Shown piece after piece: positions 54,501 to 64,000 of a stretch of DNA of 64,000 nt (the stretch's first letter is position 1; each line of letters begins with the position of its first letter). The DNA lies in assembly GCA_958295935.1 (NCBI GenBank), contig OY282385.1, positions 1,364,001-1,428,000 of the forward strand, in the 5' to 3' direction. This stretch comes from an uncultured Dehalococcoidia bacterium (lineage in GTDB: Bacteria > Chloroflexota > Dehalococcoidia > Lucifugimonadales > Lucifugimonadaceae). The notes under the pieces were generated by a model, which worked only from the letters and a program-made list of their open reading frames with translations, was not told where the DNA came from and searched no databases. The translations under genes were made by a program, and so were the position numbers.

Positions 54501-54656
54501 GGTGCGGCCAAACAGCTGGCAAAACTCCGGCGGGAACGTGCCAGGTCACGGTTGCCGTTTACGGTCACCGTCGCACGGCGCGAGTTGCGCAAGTGGCTGC
54601 GAAGATCGCCCAAGGGCAGGGCCGTAGAAAATGCGGTAGAGAAGCTGCTGGGCTAG
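51534..54656 (+). CDS. Type IIG-like restriction-modification enzyme (fused nuclease and N6-adenine methylase)
   Basis: The 1040-aa protein starts at GTG 51534 and appears to combine cutting, methylation and specificity. The N-terminal PD-(D/E)xK-like site is Asp66, Glu75 and Lys77 in RRAVDLTALDTFMEFKRRIG. The methylase core has LGEYYTPEWLAKAIV, then SAM motif I VLDPACGSGTF, and catalytic IIGNPPWINY. The C-terminal third resembles a target-recognition region with KGQFGARHLQKHLWKLQIPE. This order fits Eco57I/MmeI-like enzymes. It stands alone with no separate methylase, nuclease or PglZ/BREX genes. It could also be a methylase-only orphan. Confidence 0.85.
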   Translation: MTTHVDTNDPAYERVAAEILRRHNRAEPEANITTAVRNFLTATGLVENEQILEENPPAQGSRRAVDLTALDTFMEFKRRIGTSGGFNPDPENVRQIDDYLAQSEKHGRVRMGILTDGRHWLLRWPNAGPVRTTPPYAFTFDDPDRWIALYEWLRDHALSAEKNVTPSRDAIAERFGPGSPSYQRDIAALKALYRQYAHHNTIEVKRQLWESLLKAALGEIASSPAQLDDLFVRHTYLSAVIGMVVQASFGIDVSGLAETDPANLLHGRDFRSKTGLQGVVESDFFAWPTEVGGRPILKTVARRVARFDWQQAPNDIASILYETVIPPDERRQLGEYYTPEWLAKAIVRELITDPTGQHVLDPACGSGTFVVEAIAHFIEAAGNTTLDPKEVLERLRLSVSGIDIHPVAVHLARAAWVLAAQPAIEAAIDYGLSASVTVPIYLGDALQLHFRTGDMFAKHEVSIQVEGDENTELIFPVSLVNRAEEFDSLMGDFADYIENGEDPKLAIDERRISDPDERRALERTAETMQTLHSEGRDHIWAYYTRNLVRPVALSRQKMDVIIGNPPWINYNQTVSTLRTELERQSKNLYDIWAGGRYATHQDVAGLFFARSTDLYLKDGGYIGMVMPHSALQTGQYSKWRTGSWRSKAQLSNVSVDFGFKTAWDLEKLKPNTFFPVPASVVFAKRTGEVGDATPLSGHVERWIGKAGADDVQRVPVPITDTSESGTSPYADHSRQGAIIVPRCLYFVQETENPATIKAGQTMTVDPRRGSNDKKPWRSLDLTAITSQTVEISHVFDVHLGETIVPYATLTPLKAVLPLKLGDAELPTDRKGPGGIRIGGLDHRMRNRWRTVSGLWEKNKSKANKLNLSGQLNYYGKLSSQLKWRQDPVDRPIRIVYTASGIPTAALLHDDALVESTLYWTVCKDMQEAHYLLAIINSSALYEAVTPLMAKGQFGARHLQKHLWKLQIPEFDPGEPLHVAAADAGEAAAAGAAKQLAKLRRERARSRLPFTVTVARRELRKWLRRSPKGRAVENAVEKLLG

Positions 54657-54732
54657 CGGGATGGAATCAATCTAAACCTAGCATGAGTTGTTCAGCATAC
54701 GGTTCTAGAATTTTGAATCCGACGATATGTTA

Positions 54733-55509
54733 TTACGGCTGCCAGGCATCTCTCAGTTCCCGAACAACTTCTTCAGGCATTTTTTGCCCCTGCCACCATG
54801 GAACGGCGCCCCTGGCATTGAGATACGATCCCGGCTCGGCATCCTCGAGTGGGGTCACCTTCAGGATGCCTCTGATCGACGTCGGCCTGCCCGTCCGGGC
54901 TTGTCGCGAAATACGGCCGCTTACTTCTACTCGCCGGCCCCACATTTCCCGCATGAACTCTTCTTGCCCAGGATCGAGATAGCACGCCACCGCTTTGTCG
55001 AACAACGTGTCATACAGGGTGAATCGGAGTCCGGATCGATTGCTCATCGCCTGTACTCTTCCTTTGACGGTCCCGATACTGACCAAAAGAGCGGGTTCAT
55101 CATTCACTTGGAAAACCGCCCGCGCGTACTTGACCAGTAGGTCTAGGTCGTCCCGGGCCTTTCCTTCACGCTCCTCGTCCGGGCTCTTGAAGAAGTATTC
55201 GATCTCACCTCGCGGGTCCGCTTCGATTTCGAGATCCACGTTGTTCACGTGCCATTCGACTTGCACGCCTCCACTCCACGTCGGCGCTACACTCGGGGGC
55301 AGAGCGCGGTTATCCAGGACCTCGGCCAATATCGATAGTACGCCGACGATCGCGTCTGCTTGGGTGCGCTTGCCGCCTGAAGTCCAATTATCCGTTTGCC
55401 AAGGCAGGGCCTCCATTGCCTGAAGCGTGGGCATAAACCATCGCGTCGTTTGTAGATCCTGCCCGCGCGGCTGGTCAACCCGCAGATACAACTTGCCGAT
55501 CTCGGCCAT
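54733..55509 (-). CDS. Conserved protein of unknown function
   Basis: The 258-aa soluble protein starts at ATG 55509, where the family-like pattern begins (MAEIGKLYLRVDQP). The frame is open to 55713, but that part overlaps the LarA gene's 5' end and looks unlike protein. Regions seen are MPTLQAMEALPWQTDNWTSG, ADAIVGVLSILAEVL, VQVEWHVNNVDLEIEADP and IEYFFKSPDEEREGK. I recall similar proteins in Chloroflexi and cyanobacteria without a known function. It converges with the restriction enzyme gene and is divergent from the LarA-like gene. Confidence 0.75.
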   Translation of the reverse strand: MAEIGKLYLRVDQPRGQDLQTTRWFMPTLQAMEALPWQTDNWTSGGKRTQADAIVGVLSILAEVLDNRALPPSVAPTWSGGVQVEWHVNNVDLEIEADPRGEIEYFFKSPDEEREGKARDDLDLLVKYARAVFQVNDEPALLVSIGTVKGRVQAMSNRSGLRFTLYDTLFDKAVACYLDPGQEEFMREMWGRRVEVSGRISRQARTGRPTSIRGILKVTPLEDAEPGSYLNARGAVPWWQGQKMPEEVVRELRDAWQP

Positions 55510-55619
55510 GGGGTAAAGACCACCGGGGAGGGCTCCCCCTGCATTCTTGTCGGAGCGAACCATCCAAAAAATCCTGGGTGAACGACTAGGTAGGAAAAAG
55601 CCAAAAACGTCGTTGGACG

Positions 55620-57002
55620 ATGAAGGATACACTAAACGATACCTCCGACAGATCACCCCAACTGAATCAGCCGACGCAACCAGACGGCGCAGACACCTTA
55701 GGGGCTGAGGCATCCAAGACGGGCAGTTTCACTCCGTTGAAGGTCAATCTCGAATACGGTACGGATGGGTTGTCCGTCAATCTGCCGGACCGCAACACCA
55801 CTGTCATACAGCCGCGTGACCGCCCGGCCGCGGCAGACCCGCACGCGGCTATCGTGCACGCACTCAGAAATCCCGAGGGAACGCGGCCTCTCCGGGAATT
55901 GGCCCGCAAAGGCGCGACTGTAGCCATTTCCGTATGCGATATAACCCGCGCTCAGCCGCGGCCACAGGTACTGCGAGCCCTCTTAGAGGAAATGCCCCAA
56001 GTCAGACCGGAAGACGTCGTTGTCTGCGTCGCTACCGGCACGCATCGAGCTAACACCGACGCCGAGGTAGAAGCCATGCTGGGCAAGAAACTAGCCGGCT
56101 CTCTACGGGTTGTCATGCATGACGCTCGCGACGACAACACCCTCACGCGGCTCGACGATACCTCAGCAGGCGTACCGGTATGGCTCAATCGGGATTGGGT
56201 AACGGCCGACCTGCGCATAACCACAGGCTTTGTGGAACCGCACTTCTTCGCCGGGTTCAGCGGTGGACCCAAGATGGTGGCGCCCGGACTGGCCGGGCTT
56301 GAAACCGTCATGACCCTCCACGACGCCGCGCGCATAGGCCACCCCATGGCCGCATGGGGCGTTACCCAGGGAAACCCGGTGCACGACGACGTGAGAGAGA
56401 TAGCACGCGCTACTGGCGTCGACTTTGCCTTGGACGTGACGCTTGACCGCAATCAGCAGATAGTAGAAGTCTTCGCGGGAGATCTGCTGCGCGAACACGC
56501 CATCGCATGCCTCGCTGCGAGGCGAGACGCTATGCAGCCCGTCGAGACCCCGTTCGACGTGGTACTCACCACGAACTCCGGATACCCCCTTGACCAGAAC
56601 CTCTACCAGGCAGTCAAGGGCATGTCCGCAGCCGCGCAAGTGGTCAAGCCGGGAGGCCGCATAATCTGCGCCGCCGAGTGCAGAGACGGACTGCCAGAAC
56701 ATGGCGCCTACGCCAAAATACTGGCGCAACGATCATCACCGGACGAATTGCTGGAAATGATCAACTCCCCAGGCTACTCGATGCCCGATCAGTGGCAGGT
56801 ACAGGTACAAGCCCGCATTCAGGCCAAGGCGAAAGTCTCCGTCATGTCCGGCTGCCTACGAGCAGAACAAATAAGGGCGGCGCACTTCGAGCCGGTCGAT
56901 GACCTCGAACAAGCCGTGCGGACCGCTCTGTCAGCGGGCGGCCCCGGTTCGAACCTTTGCGTCCTGCCCCGGGGGCCGCAAACTATTCCGTTCCTCAGCT
57001 AG
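55620..57002 (+). CDS. LarA-family protein (DUF2088, nickel-pincer racemase-like)
   Basis: The 460-aa protein has the LarA signature ISVCDITRAQP. The four nickel-pincer site residues are present at LarA spacing: His142 (ATGTHRANT), His208 (FVEPHFFAGFSGGPKMV), Lys218 and His234. The intervals (66, 10, 16) equal those of Lactobacillus LarA His108, His174, Lys184 and His200. This makes it a candidate racemase or epimerase of a 2-hydroxy acid using the nickel pincer cofactor. LarB, LarC and LarE are not in the window. The N-terminal 40 residues are likely disordered. Its end overlaps the convergent htrA-like gene by eight bases. Confidence 0.88.
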   Translation: MKDTLNDTSDRSPQLNQPTQPDGADTLGAEASKTGSFTPLKVNLEYGTDGLSVNLPDRNTTVIQPRDRPAAADPHAAIVHALRNPEGTRPLRELARKGATVAISVCDITRAQPRPQVLRALLEEMPQVRPEDVVVCVATGTHRANTDAEVEAMLGKKLAGSLRVVMHDARDDNTLTRLDDTSAGVPVWLNRDWVTADLRITTGFVEPHFFAGFSGGPKMVAPGLAGLETVMTLHDAARIGHPMAAWGVTQGNPVHDDVREIARATGVDFALDVTLDRNQQIVEVFAGDLLREHAIACLAARRDAMQPVETPFDVVLTTNSGYPLDQNLYQAVKGMSAAAQVVKPGGRIICAAECRDGLPEHGAYAKILAQRSSPDELLEMINSPGYSMPDQWQVQVQARIQAKAKVSVMSGCLRAEQIRAAHFEPVDDLEQAVRTALSAGGPGSNLCVLPRGPQTIPFLS

Positions 57003-58314
57003 CCGGCGTGACAGGCCGCTCGCCCAACTCGACCACTACGTCAGTCTGCTTACCGCCCCGCAACACGCCCAAAGTGACGCGGTCCCCTGGACTTGTGTTC
57101 AGCGCCAGGTAGGCGATCACGTCCTCTATACCCTGCACCGGGCTATCCTGGATAGACGTTATGATGTCGCCGCCCACCATCACCGGCCTGCCCAAAACGG
57201 TAACTTCCTTGTCACCCCCCCGCAGTCCGGCGCGGGCAGCCGGGCTGTCAGGTACGACGACCTGCACCAACGTGCCGCGCAGGTGGCTCTCCAAATCCGC
57301 CCCGTCCCGCAGGTCCTTGTCCAAGTCCCGCGCACTGATGCCAAGCCAAGAGTGATGGTGCTCGCCCTCTTCGATGATCGCGGGAACCACCCGTTTCGCC
57401 AGATTGATCGACACCGCGAAGCCCACGCCGGAGTTCTGACCGGAGCTGCTGCGGATCTGCGTGTTGATCCCAATCACCCGACCATGCCGGTCTAGCAGTG
57501 GACCGCCTGAGTTGCCCGGATTGATCGCCGCGTCCGTCTGAACAACCTCCGGAATAGCGAACTGACTGAAACCACTGTCGACCAACCGGCCCACTGCGCT
57601 GACGATGCCGGTGGTCATGCTGAAATCCTGTCCGAACGGACTGCCAAAGGCCATCGCAAATTGGCCGGGCCGAAGCTCGCTGCTGTCGCCCACGACGACC
57701 GGTACAAGATCTCCCGACGGGGCGTCTATCTTGATCACGGCTAGATCCGCAGCCGGATCGTTCCCCACGATTGAAGCGTCGTACTCGTCCCCGTTGAAGA
57801 AGATCACCCGCACCTCATCCTCCGCCGCTCTCACCACGTGATAGTTAGTGACGATGTGCCCACTGTCGTCCCAGACGAAGCCCGATCCCTCGCCCGCGCC
57901 AAACGTGCCCGGCGCCGTCACTATGCGAACTACCGACGGCGCGACCCGGTCATAGAGGTCGACCAGCAACGCCTCCTGCGCCGCAAATACGTCCGCCGCT
58001 GTCGGCGCTGGCGCTGAAGCGTCCAGCCCCTCAGACTCCGAGAGAACCGCGTCCCCGCCGGACGCGGCAAGGGCCGGCGACTCATTCACCACCAGCTCAT
58101 TCGCCGCAGGCCCCGGCGTCGATACGATTACCTGGCGCAGTGAAGACGCGCCGTCGAAAGAATCCGGAACGGTCAAAATCTGCTCCGGAGTCGCCGTCTG
58201 CAACGGCGGAGGCCCGGAAGTACTGCCCGTGCAGGCGGCGACCGCCAGCGCCGTAGCCGCCAAAACCACGGCAAAAAGCGTTTTCTTGAGTCCGAGTAAC
58301 TTGTGCATGTTCAC
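56995..58314 (-). CDS. HtrA/DegP-type trypsin-like serine protease lipoprotein with PDZ domain
   Basis: The 439-aa protein opens with KKTLFAVVLAATALAVAAC, giving a lipobox with Cys28, so it is probably tethered outside the membrane. A linker of about 90 residues is followed by the protease domain with His159 (IVTNYHVV), Asp190 (DPAADLAVIKI) and Ser269 (INPGNSGGPLL). One PDZ domain (about 340-430) includes VVPDSPAARAGLRGGD. It should degrade or refold misfolded envelope proteins. All catalytic residues are intact. It lies 319 bp after nadE on the same strand and converges with the LarA-like gene. Confidence 0.95.
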   Translation of the reverse strand: MNMHKLLGLKKTLFAVVLAATALAVAACTGSTSGPPPLQTATPEQILTVPDSFDGASSLRQVIVSTPGPAANELVVNESPALAASGGDAVLSESEGLDASAPAPTAADVFAAQEALLVDLYDRVAPSVVRIVTAPGTFGAGEGSGFVWDDSGHIVTNYHVVRAAEDEVRVIFFNGDEYDASIVGNDPAADLAVIKIDAPSGDLVPVVVGDSSELRPGQFAMAFGSPFGQDFSMTTGIVSAVGRLVDSGFSQFAIPEVVQTDAAINPGNSGGPLLDRHGRVIGINTQIRSSSGQNSGVGFAVSINLAKRVVPAIIEEGEHHHSWLGISARDLDKDLRDGADLESHLRGTLVQVVVPDSPAARAGLRGGDKEVTVLGRPVMVGGDIITSIQDSPVQGIEDVIAYLALNTSPGDRVTLGVLRGGKQTDVVVELGERPVTPAS

Positions 58315-58633
58315 CTTTTAGAGTCCGCCCGGAACGAACCGGATGCAACACCGGATGACTCGATAGTCTGAAGATTACCGATCGAATGTGAAGTTGTTGT
58401 CAAGATTTGCCCGGCACATGCCTAAAGAACCTGGCCGCGCCCGCGCCTCGCTTCATGTGAAAGAGGCGGCGCGGGCGAGGAACTGGACGTAAGCAGCTAC
58501 AAGCCGAATGAGCAAGTGTGCCTGCCAGGCTTGTGAGACCTTCGATAGAAGCCAGGCAAGGTCGGCGGGGACACTCTTCGACAGGCGCCCTCAAGCACAG
58601 TCTCTGCTGCTATAGAAGGCGGAAAACCCGGCT
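58315..58633. other. Intergenic region between nadE and htrA-like gene
   Basis: These 319 bp hold no gene that I can support. One GC-rich hairpin at 58438-58476 is annotated separately. The promoter of the protease gene should lie in the part near 58314-58400, but no clear hexamers were found. Confidence 0.5.
58438..58476 (-). terminator. GC-rich hairpin downstream of nadE
   Basis: CGCCCGCGC plus CTC (58438-58449) pairs with GAG plus GCGCGGGCG (58463-58476) around a 13-base loop, with three bases bulged on one side. On the minus strand it lies about 160 bp past the nadE stop and is followed within ten bases by TTCTTT. It may be a weak intrinsic terminator, or a structured RNA of unknown role. 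Confidence 0.4.
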
Positions 58634-60406
58634 TCACCCCTGATCAAGATCGCCGTCCGTCTCCCGGTAGCGCGATGCCAGCGGCAGGCGGCGGTCCCGG
58701 CCAAAGGCCAGACCGGTGATCTTCACTCCCGGCGGAGCCTGCCGTCTCTTGTATTCGTTGCGATCGACCAACCCGGTGACGTGGGTCACCGTGGCCTTAT
58801 CAGCCCTCTCTCCAACCGCCCGCTGTTCGCTCTCGATGATCGAGCGGAGCGTCTGACGCTGTTCCACGTACATCTCCAGCACCCGGTCCAGCACTGCATA
58901 CGGCGGCAGCGTGTCCTCGTCCAATTGGTCGGGTCTCAGTTCGGCGCTGGGCGGCTTTTCGATTACCGAACGGGGTATGGGCGAGCCTCGCCCTGCCGCA
59001 TTTCTAAAATTCGCCAGCTCATACACCAGCGTCTTGGGCGCGTCTTTAATCACTGCAAACCCGCCGGCCATGTCGCCGTATAGAGTCGCGTAGCCAGTCG
59101 CCATCTCCGACTTATTGCCCGTGGTCAACACCAGCCAACCAAATTTGTTCGAGATCGCCATCGCCAGGTTCCCGCGGATGCGCGCCTGCACGTTCTCCTC
59201 TGCAACCCCCGGCTCGTAATCCCCAAAACAGGGAGCCAGCATCGCCTCGAAGGCCCGGTGCCCAAGCTCGATCGGGATGTTCCAGATCTCGATCCCCAGA
59301 CGATCAGCCAGGTCGCGGGCATCCAAAATCGATCCCTCCGAGGAGTACCTGGAAGGCATAGACAACCCGACGACGTTGTCCCCGCCGAGGGCGTCCACCG
59401 CTATCACCGCTACCAGCGAAGAATCGACGCCTCCCGAAAGAGCCACCACCACCTTTTTGAAACCGGTCTTGAACACGTAATCCCGTGTACCCACGACCAG
59501 AGCGGAATAGATGGCGTCGAGTCGGTCTGTCCGAACCACACCGGGCGCTTCCAGTTCCGGTCTGACTTGCCGTGGTGGAGTGTCTACCACCCACCGCTCC
59601 TGCGAGCAGGCGCTCACCGGGGCTTCGGCGCGACGATCCGCGGGCGAGAGACGGCGCAAAGAGCGCACTCGCTCCAGATCCAGATCGACAGTCAGCATAT
59701 GCTCTTCGAACTGCGGGCTGGAAGCGATGAGACCTCCGTCCGGGCCTGCGATCATACTCCCGCCGTCGAAGACGAGCTCGTCTTGCCCGCCTATCTGGTT
59801 GACGTAGGCCACAAAGGCTCGATTCCGCTTTGCAGCCGTCACCACAAGGTCTTCGCGGGTCGCGAACTTCTCCGTCTCAAATGGAGACGAACTGATGTTT
59901 ACGATCAACTCGGCCCCGGCAGAACACTGCGCCTCCGAAGGTCCGATTCGCCGCCAGATGTCCTCGCAGACGTTCAGCCCGATCACGGTCCCGCCGAGCT
60001 CTATCACCGGGTACCTGTCGCCCGGCATGAAGTACCGCCGCTCGTCGAAGACACCGTAGTTCGGAAGATGAATCTTGTGGTAAACGCCCTTCACCTCACC
60101 GCCGGCGATCAAAGCCGCTGCATTGAAAAGCTTGCCATCCGCTTCATCTACGAACCCCACGACTGCCGCAATGCCGTTCACGTCAGCGGCAAGCATGTTG
60201 AGCAGCCGTTTGTTCTCCGCAACGAACGACGGGTACAGTACCAGGTCCTCCGGTGGATAACCGGTGACGGTCATCTCAGGAAACGCCACGAGGTCGGCGG
60301 CCAAAGTAGCCGCCCTCGAGGCCCAACTCTTGATGAGGTCGGCGTTCCCCCGCAGGTCACCGACGGTCGTGTTCACCTGTGCCAGCGCAATGCGGAATTT
60401 GCTCAC
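58634..60406 (-). CDS. nadE: Glutamine-dependent NAD+ synthetase
   Basis: The 590-aa two-domain enzyme makes NAD+ from nicotinate adenine dinucleotide, ATP and glutamine. The N-terminal nitrilase-like glutaminase has the triad Glu44 (AFPEMTVTGYPPEDL), Lys111 (YHKIHLPNYGVFDE) and Cys147 (GLNVCEDIWR). The synthetase domain has the PP-loop ALSGGVDSSLVAVIA and later GNKSEMATGYATLYGDMAGG. Length and motifs are standard for the long NadE form. The start is ATG 60406. It lies 76 bp downstream of gltD on the same strand and may be co-transcribed with glutamate synthase. Confidence 0.97.
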   Translation of the reverse strand: MSKFRIALAQVNTTVGDLRGNADLIKSWASRAATLAADLVAFPEMTVTGYPPEDLVLYPSFVAENKRLLNMLAADVNGIAAVVGFVDEADGKLFNAAALIAGGEVKGVYHKIHLPNYGVFDERRYFMPGDRYPVIELGGTVIGLNVCEDIWRRIGPSEAQCSAGAELIVNISSSPFETEKFATREDLVVTAAKRNRAFVAYVNQIGGQDELVFDGGSMIAGPDGGLIASSPQFEEHMLTVDLDLERVRSLRRLSPADRRAEAPVSACSQERWVVDTPPRQVRPELEAPGVVRTDRLDAIYSALVVGTRDYVFKTGFKKVVVALSGGVDSSLVAVIAVDALGGDNVVGLSMPSRYSSEGSILDARDLADRLGIEIWNIPIELGHRAFEAMLAPCFGDYEPGVAEENVQARIRGNLAMAISNKFGWLVLTTGNKSEMATGYATLYGDMAGGFAVIKDAPKTLVYELANFRNAAGRGSPIPRSVIEKPPSAELRPDQLDEDTLPPYAVLDRVLEMYVEQRQTLRSIIESEQRAVGERADKATVTHVTGLVDRNEYKRRQAPPGVKITGLAFGRDRRLPLASRYRETDGDLDQG

Positions 60407-60482
60407 GGTTGGAGTCTATCGCGCGGCAGCATCGGTTACTTTGGGCCGTCCTTCATCCGCCGGACTCAAGCGGAGGACTTGC

Positions 60483-61962
60483 CTAAGCGGTGGTGCCTGG
60501 ACGGTGCAGCACGGGGCGCGAATAGCCGCTCACCGTGGGAAGGCTCGATTGTCCCATCAAGTACAGGTCGATATCGCGTGCGCACGTCCTGCCGCTGGCG
60601 ATAGCGTGGACCACCAGTGACTGCCCTCGCTGCATGTCGCCGCAGGAGAACACACCGCCCACGCTGGTCATCATCGAGGCCCCTGTCTTCACGTTCCCCC
60701 TGCCATCGTACTCAACGCCAAGATCGTCCAGCAGACCGTTGTGCTCAGGGTGCAGAAACCCCATCGCCAACAGCACGAGGTCGGCCTCGATATCGAAATC
60801 GCTGCCCGGAGTCTCGACTAGACGAGCCCTACCCGCCTCCGTTGCTTGCCACTCGACGCGCACGCAGTGCAAGACGCCTACCTTGCCGTCCTTGCCGGAG
60901 AAACACTTCGTAGAAACGTTATAGTCCCTGATGCCACCCTCTTCGTGCGCCGATGAAATGCGGAATACGTCCGGCCACTGCGGCCAAGGGTTCCCTGACT
61001 TCCGGCCGTCCGGCGGTCTGGGCATTATTTCAAACTGCAAGATGCGAGATGCGCGCTGGCGTATAGTAGTGCCCAGGCAGTCGGCGCCCGTGTCCCCGCC
61101 GCCAATGATCACCACGCTCTTTCCCTCCGCGCTTATCGTCTCCTCAGGCGAAAATTCCTGACCGCGCCCCTTGCGGTTCTGTTGAGTCAGGTAGTCCATG
61201 GCGAAGTGGATCCCGTCGAGTTCTCGGCCAGGCACAGGGAGATCGCGAGGCGCCGTCGATCCTCCGGCTAGACACACGGCGTCGTAGCCGTCCAGCAATT
61301 CCCGGGCTGTGATATCCGAACCTACGTTGACATTGGTACGTATCTCGACCCCTTCCGCCGTCAACTGATCAACACGGCGGTCCACGTGATTTTTCTCCAG
61401 CTTGAAGTCCGGTATGCCGAGAGACAGCAGCCCGCCAACGTACTCGTTTCGCTCGAACAGCGTCACGTGATGCCCAGCGCGGTTCAACTGCTGAGCGGCC
61501 GCCATGCCGGCAGGGCCAGATCCGACCACCGCAACTCTCTTGCCGGAACGCCATGAGGGCGGCTCGGGCTTGATCCAACCCTCATCCCACGCCCGATCCG
61601 CTATCGCTTTTTCGATCATCTCGATAGTTACCGCGTCCATGTTTATCGATAACGTGCAAGCCGGTTCGCACGGGGCCGGACATATGCGGCCCGTGAATTC
61701 TGGAAAGTTGTTAGTAGCGTGCAGACGGTCTATAGCGGACCGCCAGTCGTCGTAGTAGACGAGGTCGTTCCACTCCGGTATCAAGTTGCCGAGCGGGCAA
61801 CCATTGCTGCAGAACGGCACTCCGCAATCCATGCACCGGCCAGCCTGCGAACGAGCCTCTCCACTCGTCCAGGGAACGTAGACCTCGCGCCAGTCTCCCA
61901 CACGCGAGTCCACAGGCCGGCGCTTTTGAGTTTCGCGGCCTCGCTCGATGAACCCGCGTGCC

Positions 61963-61970
<8 letters not shown>
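60483..61970 (-). CDS. gltD: Glutamate synthase small subunit
   Basis: The 495-aa flavoprotein supplies electrons from NADPH to the large subunit. N-terminal [4Fe-4S] cysteines are 46, 49, 54 and 58 ([18 protein letters not shown]), and a second set is [13 protein letters not shown] site [18 protein letters not shown] and NADPH site [13 protein letters not shown] follow. I chose ATG 61970 because [20 protein letters not shown] aligns with the usual GltD start. The frame is open further upstream, but only inside gltB. It overlaps the gltB end by eight bases, giving translational coupling. Confidence 0.96.

Positions 61971-64000
<2,030 letters not shown>

Noticed and set aside
58315-58633. Small SRP RNA, tmRNA or RNase P RNA in the nadE-htrA gap
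   Set aside because: The conserved signature sequences of these RNAs are not present; only one hairpin is seen.

Overview
The window is about 64 kb of a high-GC bacterial chromosome (roughly 60% GC by eye). Its catabolic gene content points to a marine or host-associated Chloroflexota, possibly the SAR202/Dehalococcoidia side: CaiB/BaiF CoA-transferases, paired acyl-CoA dehydrogenases, duplicated molybdenum hydroxylase subunits, DUF362 and LarA-like proteins, and very large cadherin/FN3 surface proteins. This assignment rests on gene families recalled from knowledge, not on a search, and is held with moderate confidence.

Region 1 (1-6.1 kb) is a type II-C CRISPR-Cas locus. An array of 20 complete, identical 36-bp repeats runs off the left edge. 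It faces a cas9-cas1-cas2 operon on the minus strand, and a tracrRNA is encoded divergently upstream of cas9. cas9 carries an apparent one-base deletion near 5151-5156 that splits it into two reading frames. Each repeat contains a promoter-like TTGGCC-N17-TAAAAT.

Region 2 (6.1-25.5 kb) is all on the minus strand. It holds a small alpha/beta-barrel protein, an EamA transporter, a 3278-residue secreted cadherin/FN3 repeat protein with an LPATG-like C-terminal anchor, a four-gene operon (DUF362 Fe-S protein, small helical protein, SDR epimerase, unknown protein), a membrane acyltransferase with an internal ankyrin domain, a VOC protein and a sugar-phosphate isomerase-like protein.

Region 3 (25.6-35 kb, plus strand) starts with a small acid/acyl-CoA operon: a double CaiB-type CoA-transferase, an alpha/beta hydrolase and a CitE-like lyase. 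A broken acyltransferase tail, RecQ and two copies of an unknown membrane-anchored protein on 1314-bp direct repeats follow.

Region 4 (35-38 kb, minus strand) holds an EndoQ-like DNA repair nuclease, an MFS transporter without a clear start codon and tRNA-Pro(TGG).

Region 5 (38-51.4 kb, plus strand) is catabolic: an Lrp-type sensor domain, two acyl-CoA dehydrogenases, a HIT protein and an MFS transporter. Then come a molybdenum hydroxylase operon (FAD subunit, 2Fe-2S subunit, two 761-aa catalytic paralogues, MoaD/ThiS-like protein) and a pterin operon (folE, pteridine-reductase-like SDR, folB).

Region 6 (51.5-64 kb) has a single-polypeptide type IIG-like restriction-modification enzyme, an unknown conserved protein, a LarA-family protein with all four nickel-pincer site residues, an HtrA-type lipoprotein protease, NAD synthetase, and gltD/gltB for glutamate synthase, with gltB cut by the right edge.

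The strongest leads are the repeat-embedded promoters with a frameshifted Cas9, the ankyrin-acyltransferase fusion, the duplicated membrane protein with block-like divergence, and the homogenised repeats of the giant surface protein.
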